Assembly (NCBI GenBank): GCA_963696675.1
Contig: CAVOLM010000059.1
Span: 60,764-124,763, forward strand
Length of the DNA: 64,000 nucleotides
Direction of reading: 5' to 3'
Source: DATBVX01 sp963696675
GTDB lineage: Bacteria > Pseudomonadota > Gammaproteobacteria > Steroidobacterales > Steroidobacteraceae
Within the stretch, counting starts at the first letter, position 1; each line of letters opens with the position of its first letter. Positions 1 to 9,831 of the stretch are shown here, one piece after another. The translations under genes were made by a program, and so were the position numbers. The notes under the pieces were generated by a model. That model did no database searches and had not been told where the DNA came from. It worked only from the letters and a program-made list of their open reading frames with translations.

Positions 1-104
1 TCGCTGGCGCGACCGATGGAGCCACCGTGGACACCGAATATCTTGGTGCCCTCGGGCCCGAGAATTCTCGCGTGATTGCTGACGACCCTGAGTCGCAAAG
101 CCAT
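1..104 (-). CDS. FHA-domain protein, N-terminal part (runs off the window)
   Basis: Only the first 34 codons are present, read leftwards from an ATG at 104. A purine-rich ribosome site (GGGAAG) lies a few bases upstream. The peptide begins MALRLRVVSNHARILGPEG and continues to GGSIGRAS, which matches the start of forkhead-associated domains: a first beta strand, then the SIGR turn that contacts phosphothreonine. FHA proteins bind phosphothreonine and often work with Ser/Thr kinases, two of which occur elsewhere in this window. The role beyond the FHA fold cannot be judged because the rest lies outside. The gene diverges from the DUF1820 gene. Confidence 0.6.
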   Translation of the reverse strand, partial: MALRLRVVSNHARILGPEGTKIFGVHGGSIGRAS

Positions 105-224
105 GTTCTTCCCTCGCCAAACCACCCGTTCGCCCTTGGGACCGCACGCGGCCCCACTCGACTGGATTCCGGTCGGTGCACCTGCCTGCGGAGCAGCGGA
201 CGGACGCACTTTCGCCAGTCTCCG

Positions 225-230
225 TATAAT
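225..230 (+). promoter_or_regulatory. Candidate -10 box upstream of the DUF1820 gene
   Basis: A perfect TATAAT hexamer lies about 39 bases before the ATG at 269, in the gap between two divergent genes. No convincing -35 hexamer is seen at the standard distance, so only the -10 element is proposed. Confidence 0.4.
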
Positions 231-268
231 GTACGACGCAACACTATCAGCGCGATCAGCTTCACCGA

Positions 269-610
269 ATGGCAGCCAGTCACATTTTCAAGGTCATGTT
301 CGTGAACCAGGGCAAGGTCTACGAGATTTATGCCCGGAAGGTGAGCCATGGCAGCCTTTTTGGGTTCATCGAAGTGGAAGAGCTGGTGTTCGGGGAGCGC
401 TCGAGCGTGGTCGTCGACCCCAGCGAAGAGCGCATCAAGAACGAATTCGAGGGCGTGAAACGCACCTACCTGCCGTTGCACGCGGTGGTGCGCATCGATG
501 AAGTCAAGAAGCAGGGTGTCAGCAAGATCACCGTGCTCGAGGGCGCGAATGTCACGCAGTTTCCGGGCCCTGTCTACGCACCTGGCACCGACACGACCAA
601 GCGTGGCTGA
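269..610 (+). CDS. DUF1820 family protein
   Basis: A 113-residue protein matching the DUF1820 family of small conserved proteobacterial proteins. Typical features are the start HIFKVMFVNQGKVYEIYAR, the core GFIEVEELVFGE, VDPSEER and the segment FEGVKRTYLPLHAVVRIDEV. It has no signal peptide or membrane segment, so it is probably cytoplasmic. The biochemical role of the family is not established. It sits 79 bases upstream of purL in the same direction. The ATG at 269 is the only start that keeps the conserved N-terminus; no strong ribosome site precedes it. Confidence 0.85.
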   Translation: MAASHIFKVMFVNQGKVYEIYARKVSHGSLFGFIEVEELVFGERSSVVVDPSEERIKNEFEGVKRTYLPLHAVVRIDEVKKQGVSKITVLEGANVTQFPGPVYAPGTDTTKRG

Positions 611-689
611 TTAGGTTCACTGGCGCGCAACTGGTATCATGCGCGCCTCGCTGACGGGCCGAACGCGGCCCGGATACCCGCCCAACAGA

Positions 690-3600
690 ATGCTGCTACT
701 GCCAGGCTCGCCGGCGCTTTCTTCGTTCCGTCTCGACAAGCTCTTGAGCGCCGTTCAGGCGCAACATCCTAGCGTCACCAGCATCACAGCGCGCTGGTGC
801 CACCTCGCTGATCTCGAGCGCGAGCTCGGGCCGGCCGAACGGCGCATCCTCGACCAGCTGCTGACCTACGGTCCTCGTCTCGATGCCGGCGATGAAGCGG
901 GCGAGCTGATCCTGGTCGTCCCGCGCTTTGGCACGGTTTCGCCGTGGTCGAGCAAGGCCACTGATATCGCTCACGTGTGCGGCCTCGAAGCCGTCAGGCG
1001 CCTCGAGCGCGGCATCGCTTATCGTGTTCAGGGCGAGGAAGTTCTCGAACGAGCCGCCCTGGAGCAGATCGCGGGGTCCCTGTATGACCGCATGACCGAG
1101 GTTCCATTGTGGGAACCCGCGCGGGCTGCCGCGCTCTTCGAGCATCACGCGCCGGAGCCGGTGGCGCGCATCGACCTCCTGAAGGGCGGGCGCATTGCCC
1201 TCGTGCAGGCCAACGAGCGCCTCGGCCTCGCCCTGTCGGCGGATGAAATCGACTACCTGGTGGAAAACTTCCGGCGCATGGGCCGTGACCCCACCGATGT
1301 CGAGCTGATGATGTTTGCGCAGGCGAATTCGGAGCATTGCCGGCACAAGATCTTCAACGCCGAGTGGATCATTGACGGCGAGCAGCAGCCGAAGTCACTG
1401 TTCGCGATGATCCGCAACACCTACGCACACAATTCGCGCGGTGTGCTGTCCGCCTACCGAGACAATGCAGCGGTGATCGAAGGCTGGCCCGGCGCTCGTC
1501 TGTTCCCCGCAGGGCCGAGCAACACGTACGGCTATGTACGCGAGTCGATCGATGTGCTGATGAAAGTGGAAACCCACAACCATCCGACCGCCATTGCACC
1601 GTTTCCCGGCGCAGCGACCGGTTCGGGCGGTGAGATTCGCGATGAAGGCGCGACCGGCTGCGGTGCCAAGCCGAAAGCGGGACTGACGGGCTTTACCGTA
1701 TCGAACCTGCGCATTCCGGATGCGGTCAACGCGTGGGAAACGCAACGCGAGCTCTCACCGCGCATCGCCTCGGCGCTGCAAATCATGATCGACGGACCGA
1801 TCGGCGCCGCGGCATTCAATAACGAATTCGGTCGGCCGAACATTCTCGGTTACTTCCGCTCCTTCGAACTCGCGCTTCCAGGGGATGCGCCCGGTCGCGT
1901 TCGCGGCTACCACAAGCCGATCATGATCGCTGGCGGCCTCGGCAACATCCGGCGTGCGCACGTCGAGAAACGCGAGATACCGATCGGCGCGCGCATCATC
2001 GTGCTTGGCGGGCCTGGCGATGCTCATCGGTCTGGGCGGTGGCGCGGCCTCATCGCTGGCGAGCGGCGCGAGCCAGGAAGATCTCGACTTCGCTTCTGTC
2101 CAGCGCGGCAACCCGGAAATCCAGCGTCGTGCGCAGGAAGTCATCGATCGCTGCTGGGCGCTCGGCGAGCGCAACCCGATTCTTCTGATTCACGATGTTG
2201 GCGCGGGCGGATTGTCGAACGCGGTGCCGGAGGCCATCGCGCACAGTCACCGCGGTGGACGCATCGATTTTCGCAGCATTCCGACGGCCGAGCCGGGCAT
2301 GTCACCGCTCGAGGTGTGGTGCAACGAGGCGCAGGAGCGTTATGTGCTCGCGGTTGCCGCCGATAGCGTGCCGATGCTCGAAGCCGTCTGCGAGCGGGAA
2401 CGCTGCCCCTATGCCGTGATCGGCGAGATCACCGGCGACGGACAACTGACCCTTGAAGACCGGCATTTCGAAAACCGGCCGGTCGATATGCCGTGTCGAC
2501 GTGGTGCTCGGCAAGCCGCCGAAGATGTTGCGCGATGTGAAGAGCATTCGTTCGCAAGGGACTCCCTTCGATCCTGCGGCAATTCCGTTGCGCGACGCGC
2601 TGTCGCGGCTGCTTGCGCTGCCAACCGTCGCCGATAAGACATTCCTCATCACGATCGGCGATCGCACGGTTGGTGGCCTGATTGCGCGCGATCAGATGGT
2701 CGGCCCCTGGCAGGTGCCGGTGGCGGATGTCGCGGTCACCGCTTCGGACTACGTCGGCTAGACCGGTGAGGCGATGGCGATGGGCGAGCGCTCGCCAGTC
2801 GCGCTGCTCGACGGCCCGGCGTCCGGGCGCCTGGCGGTGGGCGAGGCGATCACCAATATCCTCGCGGCCGACATCGAATCGCTCACACAGGTGCGCCTGT
2901 CGGCCAACTGGATGGCGGCCTGCGGTGAGCCCGGCGAGGACGCCACGTTGTATGCCACGGTCAAGGCGGTGGGCGAGGAATTGTGTCCGGCGCTCGGCAT
3001 CACGATTCCCGTTGGCAAGGATTCCCTGTCGATGAAGTCCGCGTGGGCAGGCAGGAGCCAGGCCTATTCGGTCATCTCGCCGGTGTCGCTGATCGTCTCA
3101 GCCTTCGCGCCGGTGCGTGATATCCGGCGCACGCTCACGCCGCAGCTGCGACTCGATGCCGGGGCGACGCGCCTGCTCCTGATCGATCTGGGTCGCGGCC
3201 GCAATCGTCTCGGTGGTTCGTGTCTCGCACAAGTGTATGGCGCACTCGGCGCGGGGCCGGCCGATCTGGACGATCCGCAGCTACTCGCCGGACTCGTCAG
3301 CGCGCTCACGACATTGAAGACGCGCGATCTGGTCCTCGCCTATCACGACCGTTCCGATGGCGGTGTACTCGTCTCGCTTCTGGAGATGGCCTTCGCCGGT
3401 CACTGCGGCCTCGACCTTGCCGTTCCGCTGCAGGGCTCGACGCCCTTGGCCGCGCTGTGCGCGGAGGAACTCGGCGTGGTCATCCAGGTACGCATCGATG
3501 ATCTCGACGCGGTGCGCACCGTCCTGCGTGAACAGGGCCTGGAGAAATGCACGCATGATCTCGGCACTGCTGCGCCCGGCGATCGCATTCGAATCGCTGC

Positions 3601-4582
3601 GGGACGGGAGTTCCTCGATGAGTCGCGCACCCAGCTACGCCGCGAGTGGTCGACGACGTCCTGGCGTTTGCAACGTCTGCGTGACAATCCGGCGTGCGCG
3701 GACGAAGAGTTCGAGCGCATCGGCGATGCCGAGGACCCCGGCATCGGCGTGCGGCTCACCTTCGATCCCTCCGCGGATATCGCGGCGCCCTTCGTAAGCC
3801 GCGGCGTGCGGCCTCGAATTGCGGTGTTGCGCGAGCAGGGAGTCAACAGCCAGGTCGAAATGGCGGCGGTCTTCATGCGCGCGGGCTTTGATGCATCCGA
3901 TGTGCACATGACCGACATTCTTGAGGGTCGCGTGACGCTCGGCGAGTTCCGCGGCCTGGTCGCCTGTGGCGGATTTTCCTATGGCGATGTGCTCGGGGCC
4001 GGTCAGGGATGGGCGAAATCGATCCTGTTCAATGCGCGCGCGCGCGAGCAATTCGTGGAGTTCTTTGCGCGCCGGGATGCGTTTGCGCTCGGCGTATGCA
4101 ACGGGTGCCAGATGATGTCGGCGTTGTGCGAGCTGATTCCGGGTACCGAGCACTGGCCGCGCTTCGTGCGCAATCGGTCCGAGCAATACGAGGCGCGCTT
4201 CGGCCTGGTGCAAATCGCGCCGTCGCCATCCGTGCTGTTGCAGGGTATGCAGGGCACCGTAATGCCGATTGCAATCGCGCACGGCGAGGGCAGGGCAGAG
4301 TTCGATTCGCAGGCGGCGCTCGACGCGTGCCGCGACGCTGGCTTGATCGCGATGCAATTCGTCGATAATCGAGGACGTTTCACACAGCACTACCCCGAGA
4401 ATCCGAATGGTTCGCCGCTCGGCATCGCGGCACTCAGCAACGCGGATGGGCGAGTCACGATCACGATGCCGCATCCGGAGCGCGTATTTCGCAGCGTGCA
4501 GAACTCGTGGCACCCCTCGGACTGGGGCGAGGACAGTGGCTGGATGCGCTTGTTCCGCAATGCGCGCGTCTGGGTGAGCTGA
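690..4582 (+). CDS. purL: Phosphoribosylformylglycinamidine synthase, with two frame breaks and one amber codon
   Basis: PurL converts FGAR and glutamine to FGAM in purine synthesis. The start at 690 gives MLLLPGSPALSSFR, as in the large single-chain gammaproteobacterial enzyme, and the overall length (about 1,297 codons) matches that family. Visible parts are the ATP-binding/synthase region (VETHNHPTAIAPFPGA) and the C-terminal class I glutaminase with nucleophile Cys in GVCNGCQMMS and the His-Glu of PHPER. Reading breaks near 2016 (one extra G gives PAMLIGLGGGAAS when removed) and near 2494 (one extra T; removal gives DMPVDVVLGKPP). A TAG at 2759-2761 sits where relatives have Tyr, before TGEAMAMGERSP. 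These are probably sequence errors, because the rest is intact and conserved. Confidence 0.93.
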
Positions 4583-4619
4583 TCCGCGGCCAGCCGGTCG
4601 CGACAGACGGAGAGCAACG

Positions 4620-6294
4620 ATGATCACACGATACCGGGACGTGACGCTGCACGCGCCGCGTGGCACTGAGCTCACCTGCAAGGGTTGGCAGCAGGAGGCG
4701 GCGTTGCGCATGCTGCACAACAACCTCGATCCGGATGTCGCTGAGAATCCGCACGAGCTGGTCGTGTACGGCGGCATTGGTCGGGCCGCGCGCAACTGGG
4801 AATGCTTCGATGCCATCGTGCGCACGCTTCGCCGTCTCGAGAATGACGAGAGTCTGCTGATTCAATCCGGCAAGCCGGTCGGTGTGTTCAAGACCCACGA
4901 GGGCGCACCGCGCGTGCTGCTCGCCAATTCCAATCTCGTCGGTCATTGGGCGACCTGGGAGCATTTCTTCGAGCTCGATCGCAAGGGCCTGATGATGTTC
5001 GGCCAGATGACGGCGGGATCGTGGATCTATATCGGCTCACAGGGGATCGTGCAGGGGACCTACGAGACCTTTGCCGAGGCGCTACGCAAGCACTACAACG
5101 GTCAGAGTTCGGGCAAGTGGCTGCTCACGGGCGGCCTCGGCGGGATGGGCGGCGCTCAGCCGCTCGCCGCCACTTTTGCCGGTCTTTCAACGCTCGCAGT
5201 GGAGGTCGATTCAAAGCGCATCGATATGCGTTTACGCACCGGCTACCTCGATGCGCGTGCCGAGACGCTGGAGCAGGCGCTCGACATGATTGCGGCCGCA
5301 CAAGGGCGCGGCGTGACGATCTCTGTTGGTCTTCTCGGCAACGCTGCCGAGGTCTTTCCTCAAGTGCTGGCGGGCTCCCGCCAACCGCACCTGGTCACCG
5401 ATCAGACCTCCGCGCACGATCCCTTGAATGGCTACATCCCCCTGGGCTTTTCGCTCGACAGAGCCGCGGAGCTGCGCCAGCGCGATCCCAAGGAATACAT
5501 GCGGCTCGCCAAGGACTCGATGGCTGTGCAGGTGCGCGCGATGCTCGGGTTTCACGAGCGCGGCATTCCGACCTTCGACTATGGCAACAATATCCGCGCC
5601 ATGGCGCGCGATGCCGGAGTTGCGAACGCGTTCGATTTCCACGGATTCGTGCCGCTCTACATTAGGCCGCTGTTCTGCGAAGGCATGGGGCCGTTTCGCT
5701 GGGTCGCGCTTTCGGGCGACCCGCAGGACATTGCGCGTACCGATGCGAAGGCGCGCGAGCTCTTTCCGGAAAAGAAGGATCTCATTCGCTGGCTGGATCA
5801 CGCGAGCCAGCGCATCAAGTTCCAGGGACTGCCGGCGCGCATCTGCTGGCTGGGCTACGGAGAGCGGCACCGCCTCGGGCTGGCGTTCAACGAGATGGTG
5901 CGCAAGGGCGAGCTCAAGGCGCCGATCGTGATCGGCCGCGATCACCTCGACGCGGGCTCGGTGGCCTCACCGTACCGCGAGACCGAGAGCATGCAGGACG
6001 GTACCGATGCGGTAGCGGACTGGCCGCTGCTCAACGCTTTGCTCAACACGGCGAGCGGCGCATCGTGGGTGAGCTTCCATCACGGTGGCGGTGTCGGGAT
6101 GGGTTATTCACTTCACGCCGGCGTCGTCATCGTCGCGGACGGCTCGTCTCGCGCCGAAGCCGCGCTGCGACGCGTACTCACCAATGATCCGGGCACAGGT
6201 GTCATGCGGCACGCGGACGCGGGTTACGCGCGCGCCATCGAGGTGGCGCGTGAACGCGGCGTGGATCTGCCAATGCATGGAAACGCGCAGCTAG
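4620..6294 (+). CDS. hutU: Urocanate hydratase (stop codon out of frame)
   Basis: HutU hydrates urocanate to imidazolonepropionate using tightly bound NAD+, the second step of histidine breakdown. The chain from 4620 (APRGTELTCKGWQQEAALRML, VVYGGIGRAARNW) through GGLGGMGGAQPLA, FDYGNNIRAMA and SFHHGGGVGMGYSLHAG is typical and reaches LPM at about residue 553, the normal length. The frame then stays open for another 770 bases, antisense to the next gene, to 7067. A TAG at 6292-6294 is reached if one base is removed between about 6275 and 6291, so I place the end there. It is convergent with the Zn-ribbon gene, which ends at 6291. Confidence 0.9.
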
Positions 6295-7004
6295 GCGCGA
6301 TTTTTCGAGAGCGCGGCAGCGAGATTCGGATCCGTTTCCTCGAGGAAGAAACGTCGCACCATCATCGCCTGCTGCAGCCGACCCTTGCGGACGTAGGCCT
6401 GGTACAGCAGGTCCTTCATCACCTCGAGCAACACGCCCGCCACGTACGCGTTGATCTCGGGCATGGCGGGCTGGTTCTCGTTGTCGCTGCCGAAGATCAC
6501 CCGCTTGACGATGTTGAAGGTGTCGGGATCGATCTCGCCGAGATCGCGGATCTCGTTGAGCTCGTCGAACAGCTTGAGCTTCCCGGAGTTGCCAAGCTCC
6601 ACGAACACCACCTGCGCGGTGCGACGGCACATCGAGGCGAAAGCATTGAAGCAAACTGCCGAGTAACAGGAGAGAGCTTCCTTGAACAGCAGCTCCGCGT
6701 CCTCCGGCAAGTAGGTGAAGCTGAATTTCTCCTTGGCGCGCTCGAGCTCAATGAAGGTCGCCGACAGCTCCACGCGGCTGGCGGCATACATCTTGGCATT
6801 GAACTTCAGAAACACCGGGGCGTTGCAGGAATCGCAGCGAAATACGATGCCCACCTGCTTGGGCCGGAAAGTTACCAGCTGATCGTATTGCGGCACCGCC
6901 ATGGGCGTGATGTGCGACAGCACCTGGCAGTGAGGGCAGGAGACGGCGAGATTCTGCTGTTGGTCGTGATGCAGATGACTCTGCGTATCGATATACACCG
7001 ACAT
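6291..7004 (-). CDS. Conserved hypothetical protein with an N-terminal zinc ribbon (DUF4145-like)
   Basis: A 237-residue protein behind a good ribosome site (AAGGAAC, 7 bases from the ATG). The first 65 residues carry two CxxC pairs (Cys23, Cys26, Cys57, Cys60) that should bind zinc. The rest is mostly helical, with a segment (LPEDAELLFKEALSCYSAVCFNAFASMCRRTAQVV) resembling the DUF4145 core. It has no signal peptide or membrane segment. It lies between hutU and hutH, tail to tail with hutU and ahead of no partner gene, so nothing ties it to histidine use. DUF4145-type domains occur in phage-defence and regulatory proteins, but the function here is unknown. The family assignment is tentative. 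Confidence 0.7.
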   Translation of the reverse strand: MSVYIDTQSHLHHDQQQNLAVSCPHCQVLSHITPMAVPQYDQLVTFRPKQVGIVFRCDSCNAPVFLKFNAKMYAASRVELSATFIELERAKEKFSFTYLPEDAELLFKEALSCYSAVCFNAFASMCRRTAQVVFVELGNSGKLKLFDELNEIRDLGEIDPDTFNIVKRVIFGSDNENQPAMPEINAYVAGVLLEVMKDLLYQAYVRKGRLQQAMMVRRFFLEETDPNLAAALSKNRA

Positions 7005-7082
7005 TTCTTGTTCCTTTCCACCCCGGCGGTTTCATCCCCCGAATCCGCGCCGGCCAGAGCAGTGTAACCCAGTTACTCGCGC

Positions 7083-8618
7083 TCACACATGCGTGGCGGG
7101 AGTGGCTGGGTCGTGATGAAGGAATTCACGCAGTTCCCCTGACTGCACCATGTCGGTGAGCCTCGTTATGTCACCATCGAGGCGATGATCCTTCGGATTG
7201 AACGGCACGCGCTGGCGCACGGCAGCATGCAGCGCTTCGAGTGCTGGCGTCGAGCGCAGCGGGCGCAAGCAGTCGATGGCGCGTGCCGCGGCGAGCAGCT
7301 CGATGCCAAGGACCATGGCGGTGTTGTCGCAGATTCTCAGCAGTTTTTGCCCGGCCCACGGCGCCATGCTCACGTGGTCCTCCTGGCCCGCCGAGGTCGG
7401 AATGCTGTCGACCGAAGCGGGGTGAGCGAGCGTCTTGTTTTCTGAGGCCAGGGCTGCAGCCGTGACATGCGCGATCATGAAACCGGATTCGACTCCCGGT
7501 TCGCTGGTCAGAAACATGTTGAGTGCTGGGTTGACGCGCCGGTCGAGCAGATCCGTGCGACGTTCCGACATGCTGGCGAGCTCCGCCACGGCGATGCCGA
7601 GAAAATCGCTGATGAACCCGAGCGGCGCGGCGTGGAAGTTGCCGCCGGAGAGAATCTCCTCGCCAAAGATGAGCGGGTTGTCCGACACGCCGTTGCACTC
7701 TGCCTGCAGTACCAGGCGAGCGTGCGTGAGTGTGTCGGCCACGGCGCCGAATACCTGCGGCATGCAGCGCACGGCGTACGGGTCCTGCACCCGGTCGCAG
7801 TTTTCGTGGCTGCGCTTGATCTCGCTGTCGGTCAGCAATTGCCGGAAGCAGTCCGCGACGTAGTTCTGACCGGGCAGGCCGCGGGCGGAATGAATGCGCG
7901 GATCGAACGGCGTGTAGCTCCCGGCCAGCGCATCGACGGTCAACGCGCCAATCACGATCGCGCCGTGCAGCAGGTTTTGCGCGCGCAGCAGTCCTTCGAT
8001 GGCGAGTGCAGCGCTGAGCTGGGTCCCGTTGAGGAGCGCGAGTCCCTCCTTGGCTTCGAGCTCGAGGGGAGCGATGCCCGCGGCCTCGCATACTTCCTTG
8101 CCCGACAGATGGCGCCCGTCGCGACGCGCTTCACCTTCGCCAATCAGTGCGAGTGCGAGATGTGCCAGCGGCGCCAAATCTCCCGATGCGCCGACGGAAC
8201 CGCGACCGGGGATCACCGGCAACACATCGCGATTGAGAAACGCGATGAGTGTCTCGATCACCAGCGGGCGAACGCCGGAGAAACCCGCGGCGAGGCTATT
8301 GGCCTTGAGCAGCAAGATGCGGCGGACGATTGGCTCCGGCAGCGGCTCGCCGACGCCACAACTGTGGCTGCGGACCAGGTTGAGCTGCAGCTCCTTTACC
8401 TTGCCTTCAGGGATGTGCCGATTCGCGAACGCACCAAATCCAGTCGTGATGCCATAGCTCACACGGCCGTCTCGGACCGCCGCCGCAACCGTATCGCGGC
8501 TTGCCTGTACACGCCGGCGCGCATCGGCGTCCAGCGCCAGCTTTGGATGCGACTGCTCGTAGCCACCCAGCTTCTCGATGGTCAGATCCGCACCCGTCAA
8601 TTGCCATATGTCAGTCAC
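7083..8618 (-). CDS. hutH: Histidine ammonia-lyase
   Basis: HutH deaminates L-histidine to trans-urocanate, the first step of the hut pathway. The 511 residues match the family length. The self-processing Ala-Ser-Gly that forms the MIO cofactor is at residues 144-146 in GSVGASGDLAPLAH. Other signatures are YGITTGFGAFA near the N-terminus and QEDHVSMAP near residue 410. The start is a GTG at 8618 whose GTGACTGA overlaps the end of hutI by 8 bases, so the two are translated as a coupled pair. No frame breaks were found. Confidence 0.96.
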   Translation of the reverse strand: MTDIWQLTGADLTIEKLGGYEQSHPKLALDADARRRVQASRDTVAAAVRDGRVSYGITTGFGAFANRHIPEGKVKELQLNLVRSHSCGVGEPLPEPIVRRILLLKANSLAAGFSGVRPLVIETLIAFLNRDVLPVIPGRGSVGASGDLAPLAHLALALIGEGEARRDGRHLSGKEVCEAAGIAPLELEAKEGLALLNGTQLSAALAIEGLLRAQNLLHGAIVIGALTVDALAGSYTPFDPRIHSARGLPGQNYVADCFRQLLTDSEIKRSHENCDRVQDPYAVRCMPQVFGAVADTLTHARLVLQAECNGVSDNPLIFGEEILSGGNFHAAPLGFISDFLGIAVAELASMSERRTDLLDRRVNPALNMFLTSEPGVESGFMIAHVTAAALASENKTLAHPASVDSIPTSAGQEDHVSMAPWAGQKLLRICDNTAMVLGIELLAAARAIDCLRPLRSTPALEALHAAVRQRVPFNPKDHRLDGDITRLTDMVQSGELREFLHHDPATPATHV

Positions 8619-9796
8619 GAGGCTGGCGCTCTCCGTTGATGAAAATGGACTGAGGTCGCACGCCGCCGAGCTGGTAGGCGAGGAACTCGGGTTCCGGGAT
8701 GTCCCAGACCGTAAAGTCTGCGCGCCGTCCCGGCGTCAGCGCACCAAGATCCTGCCGACCCAATGCGCGCGCGGCATTGTAGGTGACGCCGAGCAAAGCT
8801 TCCTCCGGCGTCAATCCGAACAGCAGCACCGACATGTGCAGGCAGGTGAGGAGGCTCGCGACGGGCGAGGATCCGGGGTTGAGATCCGAGGCCACCGCCA
8901 TTGCCACGCCATGGTCGCGCAGCAGCGCTACCGGCGGGCGCTGTGATTCGCGCAGGAAGTAATACGCACCGGGCAGAAGCACCGCGACGCTGCCAGCAGC
9001 CGCCATGGCACGCACACCGCGCTGCATCCAGATGCTCCAGATGATCGCAGGAAAGCGCCCCGAATTCGGCACCCAGGGCGGCCGCACCGCTCGGCGAGAG
9101 TTGCTCGGCGTGGACGCGAATCCTGAACCCCAGCTCCCGTGCGCACGTGAACAGTCGCCGCGCGTCATCCAGATCGAAAGCGATCGTTTCGATGAATGCG
9201 TCCACGCAATCGGCGAGCTGCTCCTCGCGCACTCGCGGCAGCAGCTGATCGATCACAAGATCGACATATTCACGCGGATTCGAATCGGGAGGCACGGCGT
9301 GTGCCGCCAGGAGGGTCGGCACCAGCCGCATGCGCGTCTGTCGCGCCAGCTCACGGACGACCCGCAGCATCTTGATCTCGTTCTCGACGTCGAGGCCATA
9401 GCCGCTCTTGATCTCGAGCGTGGTCACTCCTTCCGAGGCCAGGGCGGCGAGTCGCGGGCGCGCAGCCTCTGCCAGCTCACGTTCACTCGCGGCGCGCACT
9501 GCCCGCACCGTGGAGATGATGCCTCCGCCAGAGCGTGCGATTTCCGCGTAGGAGAGGCCGGCGAGCTTCATGCGATGTTCACGCGCCCGATCCCCCGCAT
9601 AGACCGCATGCGTATGACAGTCAATGAAACCCGGAAGCACGACCGCACCTCTTGCGTCATACGTATTTCGCGCCGGACCCGCGGCGTCGAGGGCGACGAT
9701 GCTGCCATCGCTGACGGTGAAAGATCGTGCGACACTCGGCTTGGCCGTGCCGTCCATCGGATACAATCGCGCGTTATCGACTCTTAGATCGAACAA
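8611..9796 (-). CDS. hutI: Imidazolonepropionase (one frame break)
   Basis: HutI opens the imidazolone ring to give N-formimino-L-glutamate. It is an amidohydrolase: the metal-binding DCHTHAVYAGDR lies near residue 60. The frame breaks at about 9018-9021. Removing one base joins DHLEHLDAA to GVRAMAAAGSVAVLLPGAYYFL and then to a normal C-terminus (DLNPGSSP, LTPEEALLGVTYNAARALG). The start chosen is a TTG at 9796 giving MFDLRVDNARLYPMDG; no strong ribosome site is visible and the true start is uncertain. The end overlaps the hutH start by 8 bases. It diverges from hutF with only about 35 bases between starts. Confidence 0.9.
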
Positions 9797-9831
9797 AGGG
9801 CACTCACGGTCACTGCTACGCGCACAAGGGT

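Noticed and set aside
2759..2761. Amber codon in purL as recoding (pyrrolysine or suppressor use)
   Set aside because: One site only, next to two frameshifts in the same gene, at a conserved Tyr reachable by one base change. Other genes in the window end normally with TAG.
6295..7067. Apparent 815-residue HutU with a long C-terminal extension
   Set aside because: The extra part is the antisense of a well-formed gene and HutU homology ends at its usual length.
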